From the NCBI RefSeq assembly GCF_000499385.1, contig NW_013654725.1, positions 1 to 15,615 on the forward strand: a stretch of DNA of 15,615 nucleotides. The letters are read 5' to 3'. Position 1 is the stretch's first letter. Each line of letters opens with the position of its first letter. The translations under genes and the position numbers were made by a program. Shown here one piece after another: positions 1 to 9,962 of this stretch. The notes beneath the pieces were generated by a model, which was given only the letters and a program-made list of their open reading frames with translations, was not told the DNA's origin and searched no databases. The DNA is from Eimeria necatrix (lineage: Eukaryota; Apicomplexa; Conoidasida; Eucoccidiorida; Eimeriidae).

Positions 1-183
1 CTAACTGGCGAGTGTGTAACGTTACAACTCGGCAATCACAGTCTTTATTTGTACCGGCTGCTTTTGCTTGAACTTAGGGCACTTGTGATAACAGCGAAGG
101 ATGACGAGAAGGAAACCAAAAATGCGCTTACATCCCCTCTGTGTGTTTCGTCAGAACGTCTAATGTCCCTTTGTCATCGCACT

Positions 184-193
184 TACTTTCTGG
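184..193 (+). repeat. Monomer box TACTTTCTGG
   Basis: One core mismatch; followed by TGG. It lies 254 bp before the next box (438). Confidence 0.6.
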
Positions 194-437
194 TGGGGGG
201 CGCTTTGAGCAACACAATGGATTCCGTCTTTTCCTCATCTTCAGCGATGTTGAGCCTCGCATGGAAACCCTTACTCGAGGTCACACGCTGTCAGATATCG
301 CGGTGAAGCAGTATGATGCCGCTTCTTATTGCCAGTCCCGTCGCACGTTTCACAAGCTTCAACTTCACGTACACCAACAAAAAAAATGATAACGGGTCCA
401 CACAAGTTAATCATGGCCCCATTAGCAGAATCCTTCC

Positions 438-447
438 TACTGCCTGA
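438..447 (+). repeat. Monomer box TACTGCCTGA
   Basis: Exact core with the consensus central bases; next box is 252 bp downstream. Confidence 0.8.
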
Positions 448-689
448 TTCATGGCAATCATAATCATGCAAAGCCCCTGGTTGCCTGCTACACGGCAGTT
501 CGTTCCCCACACTTGAAACAGTGCAAAAGTGTGTTCAAGAACCAATACGAGCCAACCTTTATACAGACGCTTTCGACAGGAGATTTGGCATCTACTGCTC
601 AGCAAACATCTGCTGCGATATCTTCACGATCAACACAGTTCACGGTTCTTGCAAGTCGAACGACAAAAAGTGATTGTTCACGGCGCAGG

Positions 690-699
690 TACATCCTGT
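690..699 (+). repeat. Monomer box TACATCCTGT
   Basis: Exact core; 281 bp to the next main box. An extra copy follows 33 bp later at 723. Confidence 0.75.
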
Positions 700-722
700 G
701 TAATACGCAAGCGCATTACCCG

Positions 723-732
723 TACTAGCTGG
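723..732 (+). repeat. Extra box TACTAGCTGG, out of phase
   Basis: One core mismatch, preceded by CG and followed by CAT as in good boxes, but only 33 bp after the main box at 690. It may be a small local duplication or chance. Confidence 0.4.
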
Positions 733-970
733 CATATGACAGTTGAACACTGTGCCTAACAAAAACGGCCCGTCCGCTAGGCGATGTGGATTCCGGGACG
801 AACGCAAATGCTAAACAGCAGTACAAGAAACGCTTCTGGCTATTATAGCACGAAAGCTTGGCAGGACAAAACGCTGCTTGTGATCTTCTACGCTGGGGCC
901 GCGAGCAAATCGTAGTGCAACAAGCATTTTGCACTTCAGATTTTGATTGATTGACATCATATACGTTGCG

Positions 971-980
971 TACGGCCTGG
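971..980 (+). repeat. Monomer box TACGGCCTGG
   Basis: Exact core preceded by TTGCG; 289 bp to the next box. Confidence 0.8.
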
Positions 981-1077
981 TACAGGGCACGGCAAGGTAA
1001 ATGAGATGCGAATCAGCTTTTTGTGTGTCACCTGACGACCGATGTTCTTAAACTCACATTTTCTTTCAAGAGAAGGA

Positions 1078-1090
1078 CCTCCTATGGAGG
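1078..1090. repeat. Small perfect hairpin CCTCC-TAT-GGAGG
   Basis: Five-base arms at 1078-1082 and 1086-1090 flank a TAT loop. The left arm sits in GACCTCCTAT (1077-1086), which also resembles the box and lies 106 bp after the box at 971. The hairpin is too short for a terminator claim and may be chance. Confidence 0.4.
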
Positions 1091-1259
1091 ATCGGCGTAA
1101 AGAAGCCACAGTACACGAACATTAAAGGCATTGGTGCTCGAAATGCGTTGAGGATGCCTGCTTATCAAGTAGCTTATACGTCAGAGAGTTTAGTCCTTCC
1201 ACCGAATACAAAATGTACACTGATTCAGCAAAACCATAGTGGAGTCTAAAAACCAGGCG

Positions 1260-1269
1260 TACTTGCTGG
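1260..1269 (+). repeat. Monomer box TACTTGCTGG
   Basis: One core mismatch; preceded by GGCG and followed by TGCGAGG, similar to the sequence after the box at 10459 (TGCGAGGT). Confidence 0.7.
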
Positions 1270-2256
1270 TGCGAGGTTCAAGTGAACGGAGCTGAGCATG
1301 CTGTCCTTTAATCTGCGCTACCTCTAGGAAGAGTCGCCTCTAGCAAAAGTCGTCTGTAAAAGCTCCATTTCTACTCATATTTTGCTGAAGGCATTTGGCG
1401 CCAGTGTTTAATTAATTGTTTCACTTCAGCGCAAGTACTTGCATCATTTGGCGGTTTCATTCTTACTCTCTGTTTTACGCGGACTTGACCCGTGCAAAGT
1501 GTTTGGTTGCTCCACAGATGCCAGTTCTTCCTCCACGGAAAGGAGTGGTGCAGCAAAAAGCATCAAAGGCGTATCTTTCTACCAGTGGCGCGAATAGGAG
1601 ATATGAGCTCACTTTCGCACTGATCTCCCGCTGCGAATTCGACACTCTGGATGCATTCCAGCACTTTTGCTCGCATGCCGAAAAATCATCATATCTCAGC
1701 AGCACCTGGAAGTTGAAGGTTCTACTGTGTCACCTCTTAGCCGATAGTTCGCACCAGCTGAATTCTCGTAATGCCATCCAGCAGTTAACTAGTGAACGGC
1801 AGCATCGTGTCCCCCGTGTAGTTTTCACTCCAGTAGAATTGCAATCGAAATGGGGCCTCAGTGGACAAGGTGACTGCGTACAACTTCAAGAGAAATACGT
1901 ATTGGCAACAAATGGCATACGCCCTAGCATTGCCACCTAGTCGCTGACCTAAGGCGTTATCGTGTAAAGAGTCGCGGTGTCACATGCCAGATCCTTTCGA
2001 AAATTCCCATGGCATTATGGGGCAACGTCGGCAATATAAATGGATCTGCAGCTCGGGATAGACAAATAGTCATCATTTGTGGCTCACGTGCTGTGCAGCA
2101 GACCCTCCGTATTCCACAACATGCCTGCGATCCAGGAAAACACTACTCTTTAAGCCGTCACTAACAAGGGGATGCTTCTAAAGAAGCGGCGGCGTGCAAA
2201 AATACTATGCCACCCCTCAGCAGGCAAGTGCTGGAACATCAGGTGGCCATAAATCC

Positions 2257-2266
2257 TACCTCCTGT
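2257..2266 (+). repeat. Monomer box TACCTCCTGT
   Basis: Exact core; identical over ten bases to the box at 11064. Confidence 0.8.
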
Positions 2267-2570
2267 TATGTCCAAAATGCAAGGGTGAGCTTTGCATAAT
2301 CACAAGTTTTCGTATTGTCAGTAAAAGCATATCTTCGGCTTCACTTTAGCAAGCTAAACAGCATGTACTATGTTTGCAAGCTACACAAGATATACCATAC
2401 CGCAGGTAAAAGTGAAGAGCGATGGAAGCGGTTAGGCTTTTGCACATTTCCTCTATCAAGAGGTATGCTGTGCCCCAACGGTCGAGCCACAGAGCTTCAC
2501 CACCACCACAGACCAGCGTCTCCGCAGCTCGTGACAGCAATGCTGTAGCACGAGGGATGCGAATCGCACA

Positions 2571-2580
2571 TACCTCCTTT
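2571..2580 (+). repeat. Monomer box TACCTCCTTT
   Basis: One core mismatch, preceded by GCACA as at 10746; 314 bp after 2257 and 230 bp before 2801. Confidence 0.65.
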
Positions 2581-2800
2581 AAAAATGATTAATTTGTGCA
2601 AACATCAAACACAATTTCACTCTGATGGACGCTGCTACCTCGCATTATGGCTAAGAAAAATGGCAAGCGGAGGTGACACTGATGTTTGGCTCGCACTTTC
2701 CGTGATACGCCATCACCTTAGCTGGTCCCCAGCCATCAGCGCCGGAGCTCAAAACGAAGCTAACAAGCGCGGATGAATAGAGCGGTCTGCAGGTCAATCT

Positions 2801-2810
2801 TACTGCCTGG
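2801..2810 (+). repeat. Monomer box TACTGCCTGG
   Basis: Exact core; identical over ten bases to the box at 11257. Next box is 204 bp on. Confidence 0.8.
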
Positions 2811-3004
2811 TTATTTACTCCCAACAACACAATATTAACCACATGCTCCTAGAGCGTATTTCGGGTCTAAAAGCATTAGGTGTCAAGTTTAGCGACAAGC
2901 AGCAAATCAACACAAGTCTTTAGCTGCAACAACAGAGATAAACTAGCGTTGGCCTAACCACATTCGACGCATTCCAGAGCAGCGGCACTTCAATGCATTG
3001 AGCA

Positions 3005-3014
3005 TACTTGCTGG
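3005..3014 (+). repeat. Monomer box TACTTGCTGG, displaced
   Basis: One core mismatch with the good left flank GCA and right flank TG. It sits about 50 bp early relative to the array phase: 204 bp before it and 308 bp after it. Confidence 0.65.
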
Positions 3015-3312
3015 TGTATAACATAATTGCGCACTCTCATACAAAGCTACAACTTTCCGTCGAGCAGCACCCCGCATGTAGCACCTGCAACACGATATAA
3101 ATATTTAACTTCGCAACTCTACCTTAGAGTCAAAGACAGATTTGCAAACTGCGCGCCTTTGATGGGTTGATGAGGAAATGTGCAGCCCTATGCAGAAAAA
3201 GAAAGGCGCTAATGCCCTTGTGCAAGACACAGGAAAGATGACAAAAACTGTGGAGTGTGTTACTATGCATATCGAATGTCCTCACATGATACGTCCATGT
3301 GTAAGCAGAACG

Positions 3313-3322
3313 CACTTCCTGT
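3313..3322 (+). repeat. Monomer box CACTTCCTGT
   Basis: First base is C instead of T; a second, exact box follows 116 bp later at 3429. Confidence 0.55.
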
Positions 3323-3428
3323 TTGGTACCAATAAATGTTTTGCAGTGGACTATTCACTGGACGTGAGCGTGTGTTTTTGACTCGTTAAAACGCTTCTGA
3401 ACCGTGCACCAGACCCCAAATTTCAGCT

Positions 3429-3438
3429 TACTGCCTGA
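3429..3438 (+). repeat. Box TACTGCCTGA, half-unit position
   Basis: Exact core, identical over ten bases to 438, 10459 and 12084. It lies 116 bp after 3313 and 233 bp before 3662, so one of 3313 and 3429 is a second box within a unit. Confidence 0.75.
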
Positions 3439-3661
3439 TAAGCGTGCTCTTTTAGCCACGTTTGATACTTTTTTTTGTGGTTGTCAGCTGAAGAGCCGCA
3501 CATTGCACGCAGCTTGTCCGGCACAGAGAAGCAGAGTGCAGAGACACCAGGGAGAATTGTTTCTGCTTTCAAGCTGCAACAGGGCGCATGCACTGAGCAG
3601 AACGGCACCTACTCTGCGAATTGCTTTTCATAGGCACCACTTGCCGCCGACGCATCAAGCA

Positions 3662-3671
3662 TACTGCCTAA
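3662..3671 (+). repeat. Monomer box TACTGCCTAA
   Basis: One core mismatch (A for G); preceded by AAGCA. Next clear box is 544 bp on, two units. Confidence 0.7.
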
Positions 3672-4205
3672 GATATCAAATGCACGCCAAGCAAAGACAG
3701 AGGCGGACTTGTTTCCTGCAGGGCATAATTTCAGTGCGTAAAGCTTAGCACTCAAGCACGTATGAAACGCAGCTATCACTTTTGAAGGCACTTAGGACCG
3801 CTCTGGACATCCTAGAGGCAAAGAAGTTTTACCAATCTCTTTGCCATGTTTCTGGATAGCCTGATTCTACATTGAAACAAGCCCTGAGCCTTACACCGCA
3901 AATGCAATGAAACGAAGCTGGAGCGACTGCGCGAGCAGCAAAGGCGAAGCACACCGTCTTAGTTTTGACATCTTTCGTTCCAATGATGAATGTAAATCAT
4001 TCTGTGCCAGTGGCGTCCCGCACCATTCACTAAATTATTTGTCAAGCTAAGCACCATAACAAACAAGCTGTGAAGGCATGCAATAGGACTAGTCCTGGCG
4101 ACGATCTTGATATTGGCCTCTTGAGCCTTCAGCATCACTTAGGGATTTCACCGGAGCGTGCTCTCTTTTAGGTGCTCAGGCCACCGTTAATATGGTAAGT
4201 GAGCA

Positions 4206-4215
4206 TACTTCCTTT
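4206..4215 (+). repeat. Monomer box TACTTCCTTT
   Basis: One core mismatch; preceded by GAGCA. Confidence 0.65.
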
Positions 4216-4726
4216 GATATAGGAACTTAAAACACACGTTTTAACTTTTTGTCCCCTACACACGCAGGCGGTCTATCTGTTTGCGCTCGCTTTGTCGCGA
4301 TGCAGTTGCGAAAGATCATCAACTTGTATATGTTTTTGCAGCAATTGCGTCATATGTCCGTCCAAACGCAGTAAAGCCACTTCTTTGCAATTTTCGTTAA
4401 GCCGATAAACTTCAACTGATGTTTCAAGCCTTTGGGTTTACACTGCTAGCGGGACATCATCGCCACTGCATCGCATGGCATGCTACAACACACTGCCTTT
4501 TACATGACATTTCTAGGGCAGCATCTGCCTAGTTCGTTTGCTCTACATCAGTTGAATTCAATTCACTGACTGCTGAGGACACAAGCGCGCGAAATAAACG
4601 CGTCTCGCTTTGGGTGCCTCTGCTTTGCTCGCATTGAATAGTCTCATGGCTATATCAAAGGTGCCCTTGAAATTCATTCTGACATGCCCCTGATTTCTCC
4701 CAACTGCGTCAAGACAACAGGGGCCT

Positions 4727-4736
4727 CACCTCCTGA
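4727..4736 (+). repeat. Monomer box CACCTCCTGA
   Basis: First base C instead of T; 252 bp before the box at 4979. Confidence 0.6.
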
Positions 4737-4978
4737 CGCGCGGCAGTCTCGCTTGGTGCAGCAGCTGCATTTTTAGTAACTTGACGGTCGCAACTATCTA
4801 ACATTCCCCAACGGCAAGAATAACAAGTTACCAACATGCCTTGAAGTCTGCACAGGGCGGCCCTCAACTCCTTCAGTTGCATCCTTGTACGCAAAAGGCA
4901 ATTTAGCTCAAAGCAGGGTAGCAAACAACTCAGCTGCTTCAAGAGTACTTCACGTTTGTACTGCATGGCGATAAAGCG

Positions 4979-4988
4979 TACTTCCTGA
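4979..4988 (+). repeat. Monomer box TACTTCCTGA
   Basis: Exact core preceded by AAGCG; identical over ten bases to 9167. First copy of the 39 bp local duplication. Confidence 0.8.
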
Positions 4989-5017
4989 GAAACGTAGCTT
5001 GATCAACCCTGCGTGTC

Positions 5018-5027
5018 GACTTCCTGA
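5018..5027 (+). repeat. Box GACTTCCTGA, second copy of local duplication
   Basis: First base G instead of T; 270 bp before 5288, so it fits the array phase. Confidence 0.6.
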
Positions 5028-5287
5028 GGGACAAAACTTCTAAACTTGATGGCTCAATTCATCAAACACAACACTAGGTTTCTACCAAAGAGGGCCACGC
5101 CAAATTGCTCACATATGCAAATGAAGAAGCCGAGTTGAAGGAAAGTTTTGGAATGCAGTCAAAATGATATTTATCGAACGCGTTGCACTCCTAAATACTC
5201 TGATGTGACTTTTTGAGTCATTTTATTTAGACAATTCTGTAGATGCACAATGCACACAGCACGGTGAAGCCCAGCCAACCGACTCCT

Positions 5288-5297
5288 TACCGCCTGG
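5288..5297 (+). repeat. Monomer box TACCGCCTGG
   Basis: Exact core; 256 bp to the next box. Confidence 0.8.
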
Positions 5298-5543
5298 TCA
5301 GCGTGTATATTACGAGTTTTCACTCTACGAAAGCAACTGCCGTGCTATGCACCAGCCCGTAAACCACCTTCAACCGCTCTGCCATATCCAAAATGCAGAA
5401 TTCTGTAAAATATCCTCAGGTCAAAAGATTTGGAGAAATTAAGGCCCTTCTTAAAGATTGCCTACACCTCATTGCCTTTCCGTGCAGTATCAAAGCTAAG
5501 CTGCCTTTACTCCTAAGTTCATGTGTAATATGGAAGGCAGGCG

Positions 5544-5553
5544 CACTTCCTAA
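5544..5553 (+). repeat. Monomer box CACTTCCTAA
   Basis: Two core mismatches, accepted because of the GCG left flank and steps of 256 and 287 bp to its neighbours. Confidence 0.5.
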
Positions 5554-5830
5554 TTAGAAAAGCACCGTCTCAAGGCAAGTTCTGTGTCTGTCGCATTTTT
5601 TAATACCCGTACATCCACCAAACAAGTGGTCAGGAGAGAGCACCGAAAAGCTTGCGATAAACGAAGATTGCTCTCTAGGAATCCAAAGAGTGTGGATGCA
5701 CTCTGTCGCCGCAGCGTTACTAGCTGCTCAAGTTGTTGCCGTACAGGAGTTGTGCGTCAACGTTGCAAAAGAATACTAGACTACTGGAGCATGTTACTCC
5801 TATTCACATGCGTATCCCAAAGAGCAAGTA

Positions 5831-5840
5831 TACGTCCTGT
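5831..5840 (+). repeat. Monomer box TACGTCCTGT
   Basis: Exact core; identical over ten bases to the box at 10746. Confidence 0.8.
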
Positions 5841-6109
5841 CACATGACAACTTCTCCAAGCTTTGTGCCGTGTCAGCAAGCCCCATCCGCATGACCCACA
5901 AATGCACTAGGCTCTACGCCGCTAAACGAGAAGTTGCAAATGCGGGGGAAATGGCCTAAAGATATACCGCAATACCGCTCTCCCCCCATATCGCTGAATC
6001 AGTTCAATAAGACGTAAAAAATAATCAAAATGCGCCACTTGATGCTGGCGCAATGCCTGCGTGAATGGGCTTAAAACCACGCATGCATCCTCATATGTGC
6101 TGTGCTCGT

Positions 6110-6119
6110 TACATCCTGC
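6110..6119 (+). repeat. Monomer box TACATCCTGC
   Basis: Exact core, 279 bp after 5831. It is the last exact core before the decayed stretch that ends at 8024. Confidence 0.75.
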
Positions 6120-8023
6120 ACTGACACTTTACCTGTACCAACTGCCATATTTTTAAACCTACTCCCTTCCCCTAAAAACAAATTCAGAAAAATGCATGCG
6201 AAATATGTTGTGTCAAGGGCCTGAAAACGATGTTTCGTAAGGGCAATTTTTTTCTTTGTGTTGTATACTCGCCATGTTACCGGACCAAAAATGATCTGAA
6301 TTTTTGCCCCCTTGAGGCATATTTGGATTCTTGGTAAGCAGTTGTTGTGAAAGGTAGACTGATGCATGCGTCATATCCCATGAAAGGAGATGATCACTCT
6401 TTCTGTGTGTTTGAAAACAACTGAACGCCAGAACGCTTTTGCTTTTGCAGGTCTGCTGCTTCTAGTGTCTTCACTGTATAGCGTGCAAAAGCTGCCTGCT
6501 TGTAAAAGCGTTATGGCACCCAGTCTCACTCCCTGGTCCATTTGAAGCTCGTACACGTGCGCATGGTTCTCTTGCGGCCGCATTACTCAACACGGCTGTC
6601 CAAAGGGCATAGCGTCAGGAAAGGCCGGATTATATTGCCGTGAAACACGCGCACCTCAATAGTGCTTTGCTCTTCAGAATATTCTAGAGTTTTCACGTCC
6701 CGAGTCTTTTTTCTCAGTAGTGCATAAATCTTGGTGCATACTGAAAAAGCACAATACGTCACATTATGAAGATCAAGGGCCCGAAGGAAATTTACCGCGC
6801 ATTCGCAACGGCTTGAAACATTTTCCTAAGTAGCGAACAAGCTAAGGCACACGCACACGTCCACGCAGAGTGTATTTTCAGCTCACAGCTCAGCAAAACT
6901 GGTACTCACCCCTTTTGGACAGCCCACTGTAAGTCTCCTTTGCATAGCGCCTCCCCTTTGTCGCAATGTCTCTCCATCGCTGGTCGTTGTATCACGCCTC
7001 ATGAGCTTTAAAGAGACGAGGCGGGCAAATTCTCACCCCACGAGGGCACAACGAAAACACGAAAATAAGTAAGCAAAACGTATGGCAGCGGATTCGCTCT
7101 TACTTTTGAGATGAAGGTAGATTTAGGGCTGATGGTGATCATTTTTCAGAAGCTCTCTTCAACCCAGCCATAGGATAAAATCGTGCCGGCGTTGGTTCAC
7201 CTATCTGATGAGCTTGTACGCCTATTTTCTTGCCAAGGTACAATACATTTACAAGATTTGTGGCGGCATTTTGCAGAAGCAGCCTTCAGCGTGTCAGTGC
7301 CGCATCACTTATGAGTTTGTAGTTCTATTTTCTCGTGACAGGTACGCGATATCATCGGCGCGCAACTTGTGAACAAAGCGCCTTTGTAAACTCGGCGTGG
7401 CTTTCTAAAAGCTATACCGTTGATGCTTAAAAATGTTCGGCAAACCTGTGTCGTTCTGCTTCTCCTGAAAACACGTGTAAGTTGCCAGAAACCTGCATGC
7501 GAGGTTGCTCTCGTACGGTCTGAGACAGGGCATGTCTGGGCAACGACGGTGTGTGTGTTCTTATGAAGCAAAATCACACTACAACTAGCAGTGGAAGGCC
7601 CTTGCATAAAGTACCATTGAAACAAAAGCAAGCACGCTCCCCCAAACATCGTTCTTTACTAAGTGCTTGGGCATGTTTAGGATGGGCCAGCACTGCTGCA
7701 TGAAAGTGAGAAGCCAGCCGAGTTTTCCACTTGCAGGTGATACCCTGTTCAGAGGCCTACGCCGGATGCTAGGCGCAGTGACTATTATAAGGCAGCTACA
7801 TGAGATGGTAACGCAATGTCACCACTCTCAAACCAGAAAGGCTTTATAACTGTATCTTTTTTTAGCCTCATGGGGTAGCTAACAAGAACATCAGCTAGAA
7901 ATAGCTACGACCCAATCTAACCAGCTGCGGAAATTCTTTAGGCATGGCAGCTTGCTCTAAAAGAATGTTGTGTGTTGAAAAACAACAGGTTGACTGACGT
8001 GCATCACGTTAAGTAGCTAGTCT

Positions 8024-8033
8024 TACAGCCTGA
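8024..8033 (+). repeat. Monomer box TACAGCCTGA
   Basis: Exact core; 260 bp to the next box. Confidence 0.8.
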
Positions 8034-8283
8034 AATATTGTTCATGCATTTAGTCCCCGTCTGCCGACTATCAGAAGCAGTTTGCTTGGCCCAGTGTCAA
8101 CATCTTCATCAAATTGGACTTCTTTGCGGATTTTACCGGCAATCTGATGTCTAAGAAGGTCAGCAGCATTAGAACGATTCGATATTAGCTTTTTTCAGGA
8201 GCGTTTAATACACATGCATAGCGGCGAGATTAATACGACTGGCTCCAATAGAAATTTTGTTTGAAGTGAGCCATTGTTAAGCA

Positions 8284-8293
8284 TACTAGCTGT
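8284..8293 (+). repeat. Monomer box TACTAGCTGT
   Basis: One core mismatch, flanked by AAGCA and TGCATGTTAC. The right flank recurs 270 bp later beside the box at 8554. Confidence 0.75.
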
Positions 8294-8553
8294 TGCATGT
8301 TACTTTACTGCTTCCAAATATATGCTTGATTCATAACAAAAATGAGACATCAGCAATGTTTTGCAAGCCAAGCGAGAGGCGCACGTCCAGCATTGTTGAC
8401 AAGAGAACCCATACAAGACATAAGAACAACGGGCATCACATTGGTGTGTGAACTACATCTGTGTGACACACTATGAGACGCTCAAATGCGCCCCATGGAT
8501 TTCTGTGCATACCTTAGCAGGACTCCTGTCCTTCCAGTTATTCGTATTAAACG

Positions 8554-8563
8554 TACCTCCTGA
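8554..8563 (+). repeat. Monomer box TACCTCCTGA
   Basis: Exact core flanked by AAACG and GGCATGTTAC. A weaker box-like sequence follows 120 bp later at 8674 (CACTCCCTAATG). Confidence 0.8.
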
Positions 8564-8876
8564 GGCATGTTACCTCTTCTCAAGCATACGCCTTCCTCAG
8601 CACGTGGTTGAATTGTGCCCACATGCATTCGAAACCGGGGAGCCGCAATGCATAAGCTACAAAACGGCAATATCACTCCCTAATGATCCTGCACTGGCCT
8701 TCTTTCTCTACACACCTCGCAACAACGAGCAGATGTTCAGTGGCTTTTTGATAGTAGCTTCGACATGCATGTTTCACATCAATCGCACCCTCTGTTGCAT
8801 GGCAAGAACTTTTAGTCATCTGATGAGCTCTGTTTCGCTGGTGTGCTGAAGCTAAACACTGCTTACTCAGACATGT

Positions 8877-9043
8877 TTGTTTCTGTTAGACACACAGCAG
8901 TTGAAAAAGTGCGCAACGCAGATATTCCCAAGTGGAGCAGCAATATTTTGTTCGCTAGCTTGTTTCTGTTAGACACACAGCAGTTGAAAAGGTGCGCAAC
9001 GCAGATATTCCCAAGTGGAGCAGCAATATTTTGTTCGCTAGCT
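8877..9043 (+). repeat. Recent 83 bp tandem duplication
   Basis: Copy 1 is 8877-8959 and copy 2 is 8960-9042, and the match continues one base to 9043. The copies differ at one position, A at 8908 against G at 8991. Each copy runs from TTGTTTCTG-type sequence through a run of A after CAGTTG to TTCGCTAGC. The near identity contrasts with the strong divergence of the surrounding monomers, so this is a young event, probably slippage or unequal exchange within one monomer. It carries no box. Confidence 0.97.
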
Positions 9044-9166
9044 ACCACTGCAATTCTAGTAATTTCCAAGGCATTACTTAATCTCTAGACACCTACACTG
9101 ATAGACCAAACTTTATAGAACACCTAGAACAAACGACGGTTATTTATAACCTTTAGCGCAAGAACG

Positions 9167-9176
9167 TACTTCCTGA
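9167..9176 (+). repeat. Monomer box TACTTCCTGA
   Basis: Exact core preceded by GAACG; identical over ten bases to 4979. Confidence 0.8.
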
Positions 9177-9413
9177 AACATAGTATTCACATCCGGCTGC
9201 AATAGAGCACAGGTTTCTCCAAAATCGGTGTTCCGCGAGCAAAACAAACTGACGGCCACATCTGGTAAACGTAGCAGTGAGCAGAAGAGGCAGAATTCAT
9301 CCCGTGGGGCAGCATGGACTGCTTGCTCGTATGATACTAAAGAATTTACTGCCATCTAAATTGCGTGTAATCCTATTCACGACGTGAGCTGCCGTCACTA
9401 GAAAGTAACACCA

Positions 9414-9423
9414 TACTGTTTAT
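9414..9423 (+). repeat. Degenerate monomer box TACTGTTTAT
   Basis: Left half TACTG kept and right half mutated; accepted on position (247 and 273 bp to its neighbours). Confidence 0.45.
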
Positions 9424-9686
9424 ACGCATAAAAGCACGATTCCATAGCACGCTCACGGCCTGCATCAACCATAGCCTTTTACGTGTAAGCAAGCGTTCCA
9501 TGCGTCACACTTGAGTATCACGACAAGGTTCTTTAGTAACAAGCGTGAATCACAATCACACTTAGTGCCTCGGGGCTCTGCCAGCACTACTTTCCTCAGT
9601 TTTTTTCAGTCCATACTTAAGAGACGATATGCACGACTGATGCATCTGAGATATTGCTTCGCAGCAAGGCACTGCACAACCAAGCC

Positions 9687-9696
9687 TACCGCCTGA
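9687..9696 (+). repeat. Monomer box TACCGCCTGA
   Basis: Exact core; 266 bp to the next box. Confidence 0.8.
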
Positions 9697-9952
9697 TCAG
9701 CGCATTTCACCTCTTGGACCTTCTGGCATGCTGCTGCTAAATCATCACAAACCGGTTCATGCACGTTTGCAATGTTAGAGATGCAATCACAATTTGGAAT
9801 GCAGCAAAGCATGCCCGCGATGCACCACTATTTCTTTTCCTTGCTGTTGGTGGTCTTCAGTTATACTTAACGTCAGTGCTGCCTCTTGTTCCTTAGAGAG
9901 CCTTTGACTTTTTCCTGATACAGCACCATGCGACCTTCCAACTTCGTTGACG

Positions 9953-9962
9953 AACATCCTGC
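9953..9962 (+). repeat. Monomer box AACATCCTGC
   Basis: First base A instead of T, otherwise as at 6110; followed by GAG. It fits the phase. Confidence 0.6.

Larger units (their letters stand above)
1..2256 (+). repeat. Array segment 1: regular, then decayed
   Basis: Boxes start at 184, 438, 690, 971 and 1260, giving steps of 254, 252, 281 and 289 bp. After 1260 only weak candidates remain near 1525 and 1786, and none convincing is seen near 2020, so about four monomers have decayed beyond recognition by eye. A weak box-like sequence at 52 and a second box at 723 are extra copies outside the main phase. No gene was recognised. The longest open frame of the window (1416-1940, + strand) lies in the decayed part and crosses monomer boundaries. 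Confidence 0.65.
2257..4978 (+). repeat. Array segment 2: irregular spacing
   Basis: Boxes start at 2257, 2571, 2801, 3005, 3313, 3429, 3662, 4206 and 4727, with weak candidates near 3924 and 4439. Steps vary more here (314, 230, 204, 308, 116, 233, 544). The short and long steps partly compensate (204+308 is 512, close to two units), as if the box at 3005 were displaced by about 50 bp. The step of 544 is two units with the middle box lost. No gene, RNA or mobile element was recognised in this segment. Confidence 0.6.
4979..5064 (+). repeat. Local 39 bp box duplication
   Basis: TACTTCCTGA at 4979 is followed 39 bp later by GACTTCCTGA at 5018. The similarity extends past the box: TTCCTGAG, then a purine-rich stretch, then CTTGAT and a following TCAA occur in both, with a short insertion in the second copy. 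The next box, at 5288, is 270 bp from the second copy, so 5018 keeps the main phase better than 4979 (309 bp). It is diverged, so older than the 83 bp duplication. Confidence 0.6.
4979..8023 (+). repeat. Array segment 3: regular, then most decayed part of the window
   Basis: Boxes start at 4979, 5018 (local duplicate), 5288, 5544, 5831 and 6110, with steps of 270, 256, 287 and 279 bp from 5018. From 6120 to 8023 there is no exact core. Box-like sequences at about 6372, 6651, 6903, 7198, 7458 and 7741 sit close to the expected phase but are weak one by one. Nothing else is recognised here. This stretch could instead contain unrelated inserted DNA, which alignment to a monomer profile would decide. 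Confidence 0.55.

Noticed and set aside
1270..1290. GGTTCAAG-like tRNA B box
   Set aside because: No A box at a suitable distance and no cloverleaf could be drawn.
1416..1940. Plus-strand open frame of 174 codons, the longest in the window
   Set aside because: No recognisable domain or composition bias. It crosses expected monomer boundaries near 1525 and 1786. With stops at about 5.5% of codons, a run this long somewhere on two strands of 15.6 kb has roughly a 5-10% chance by my estimate, so it is not strong evidence of a gene.
2801..2810. Likeness of the box to the animal microRNA miR-200b (which contains ATACTGCCTGGTAATG)
   Set aside because: Only some boxes share it, the flanks do not form the precursor hairpin, and the central bases vary freely between monomers. 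Treated as coincidence.
7202..7213. CTGATGAG here and at 8820, suggesting a hammerhead ribozyme core as found in some satellites
   Set aside because: Most boxes read CTGATGC, CTGG or CTGT, and no matching GAAA segment with paired stems was seen at a fixed distance.
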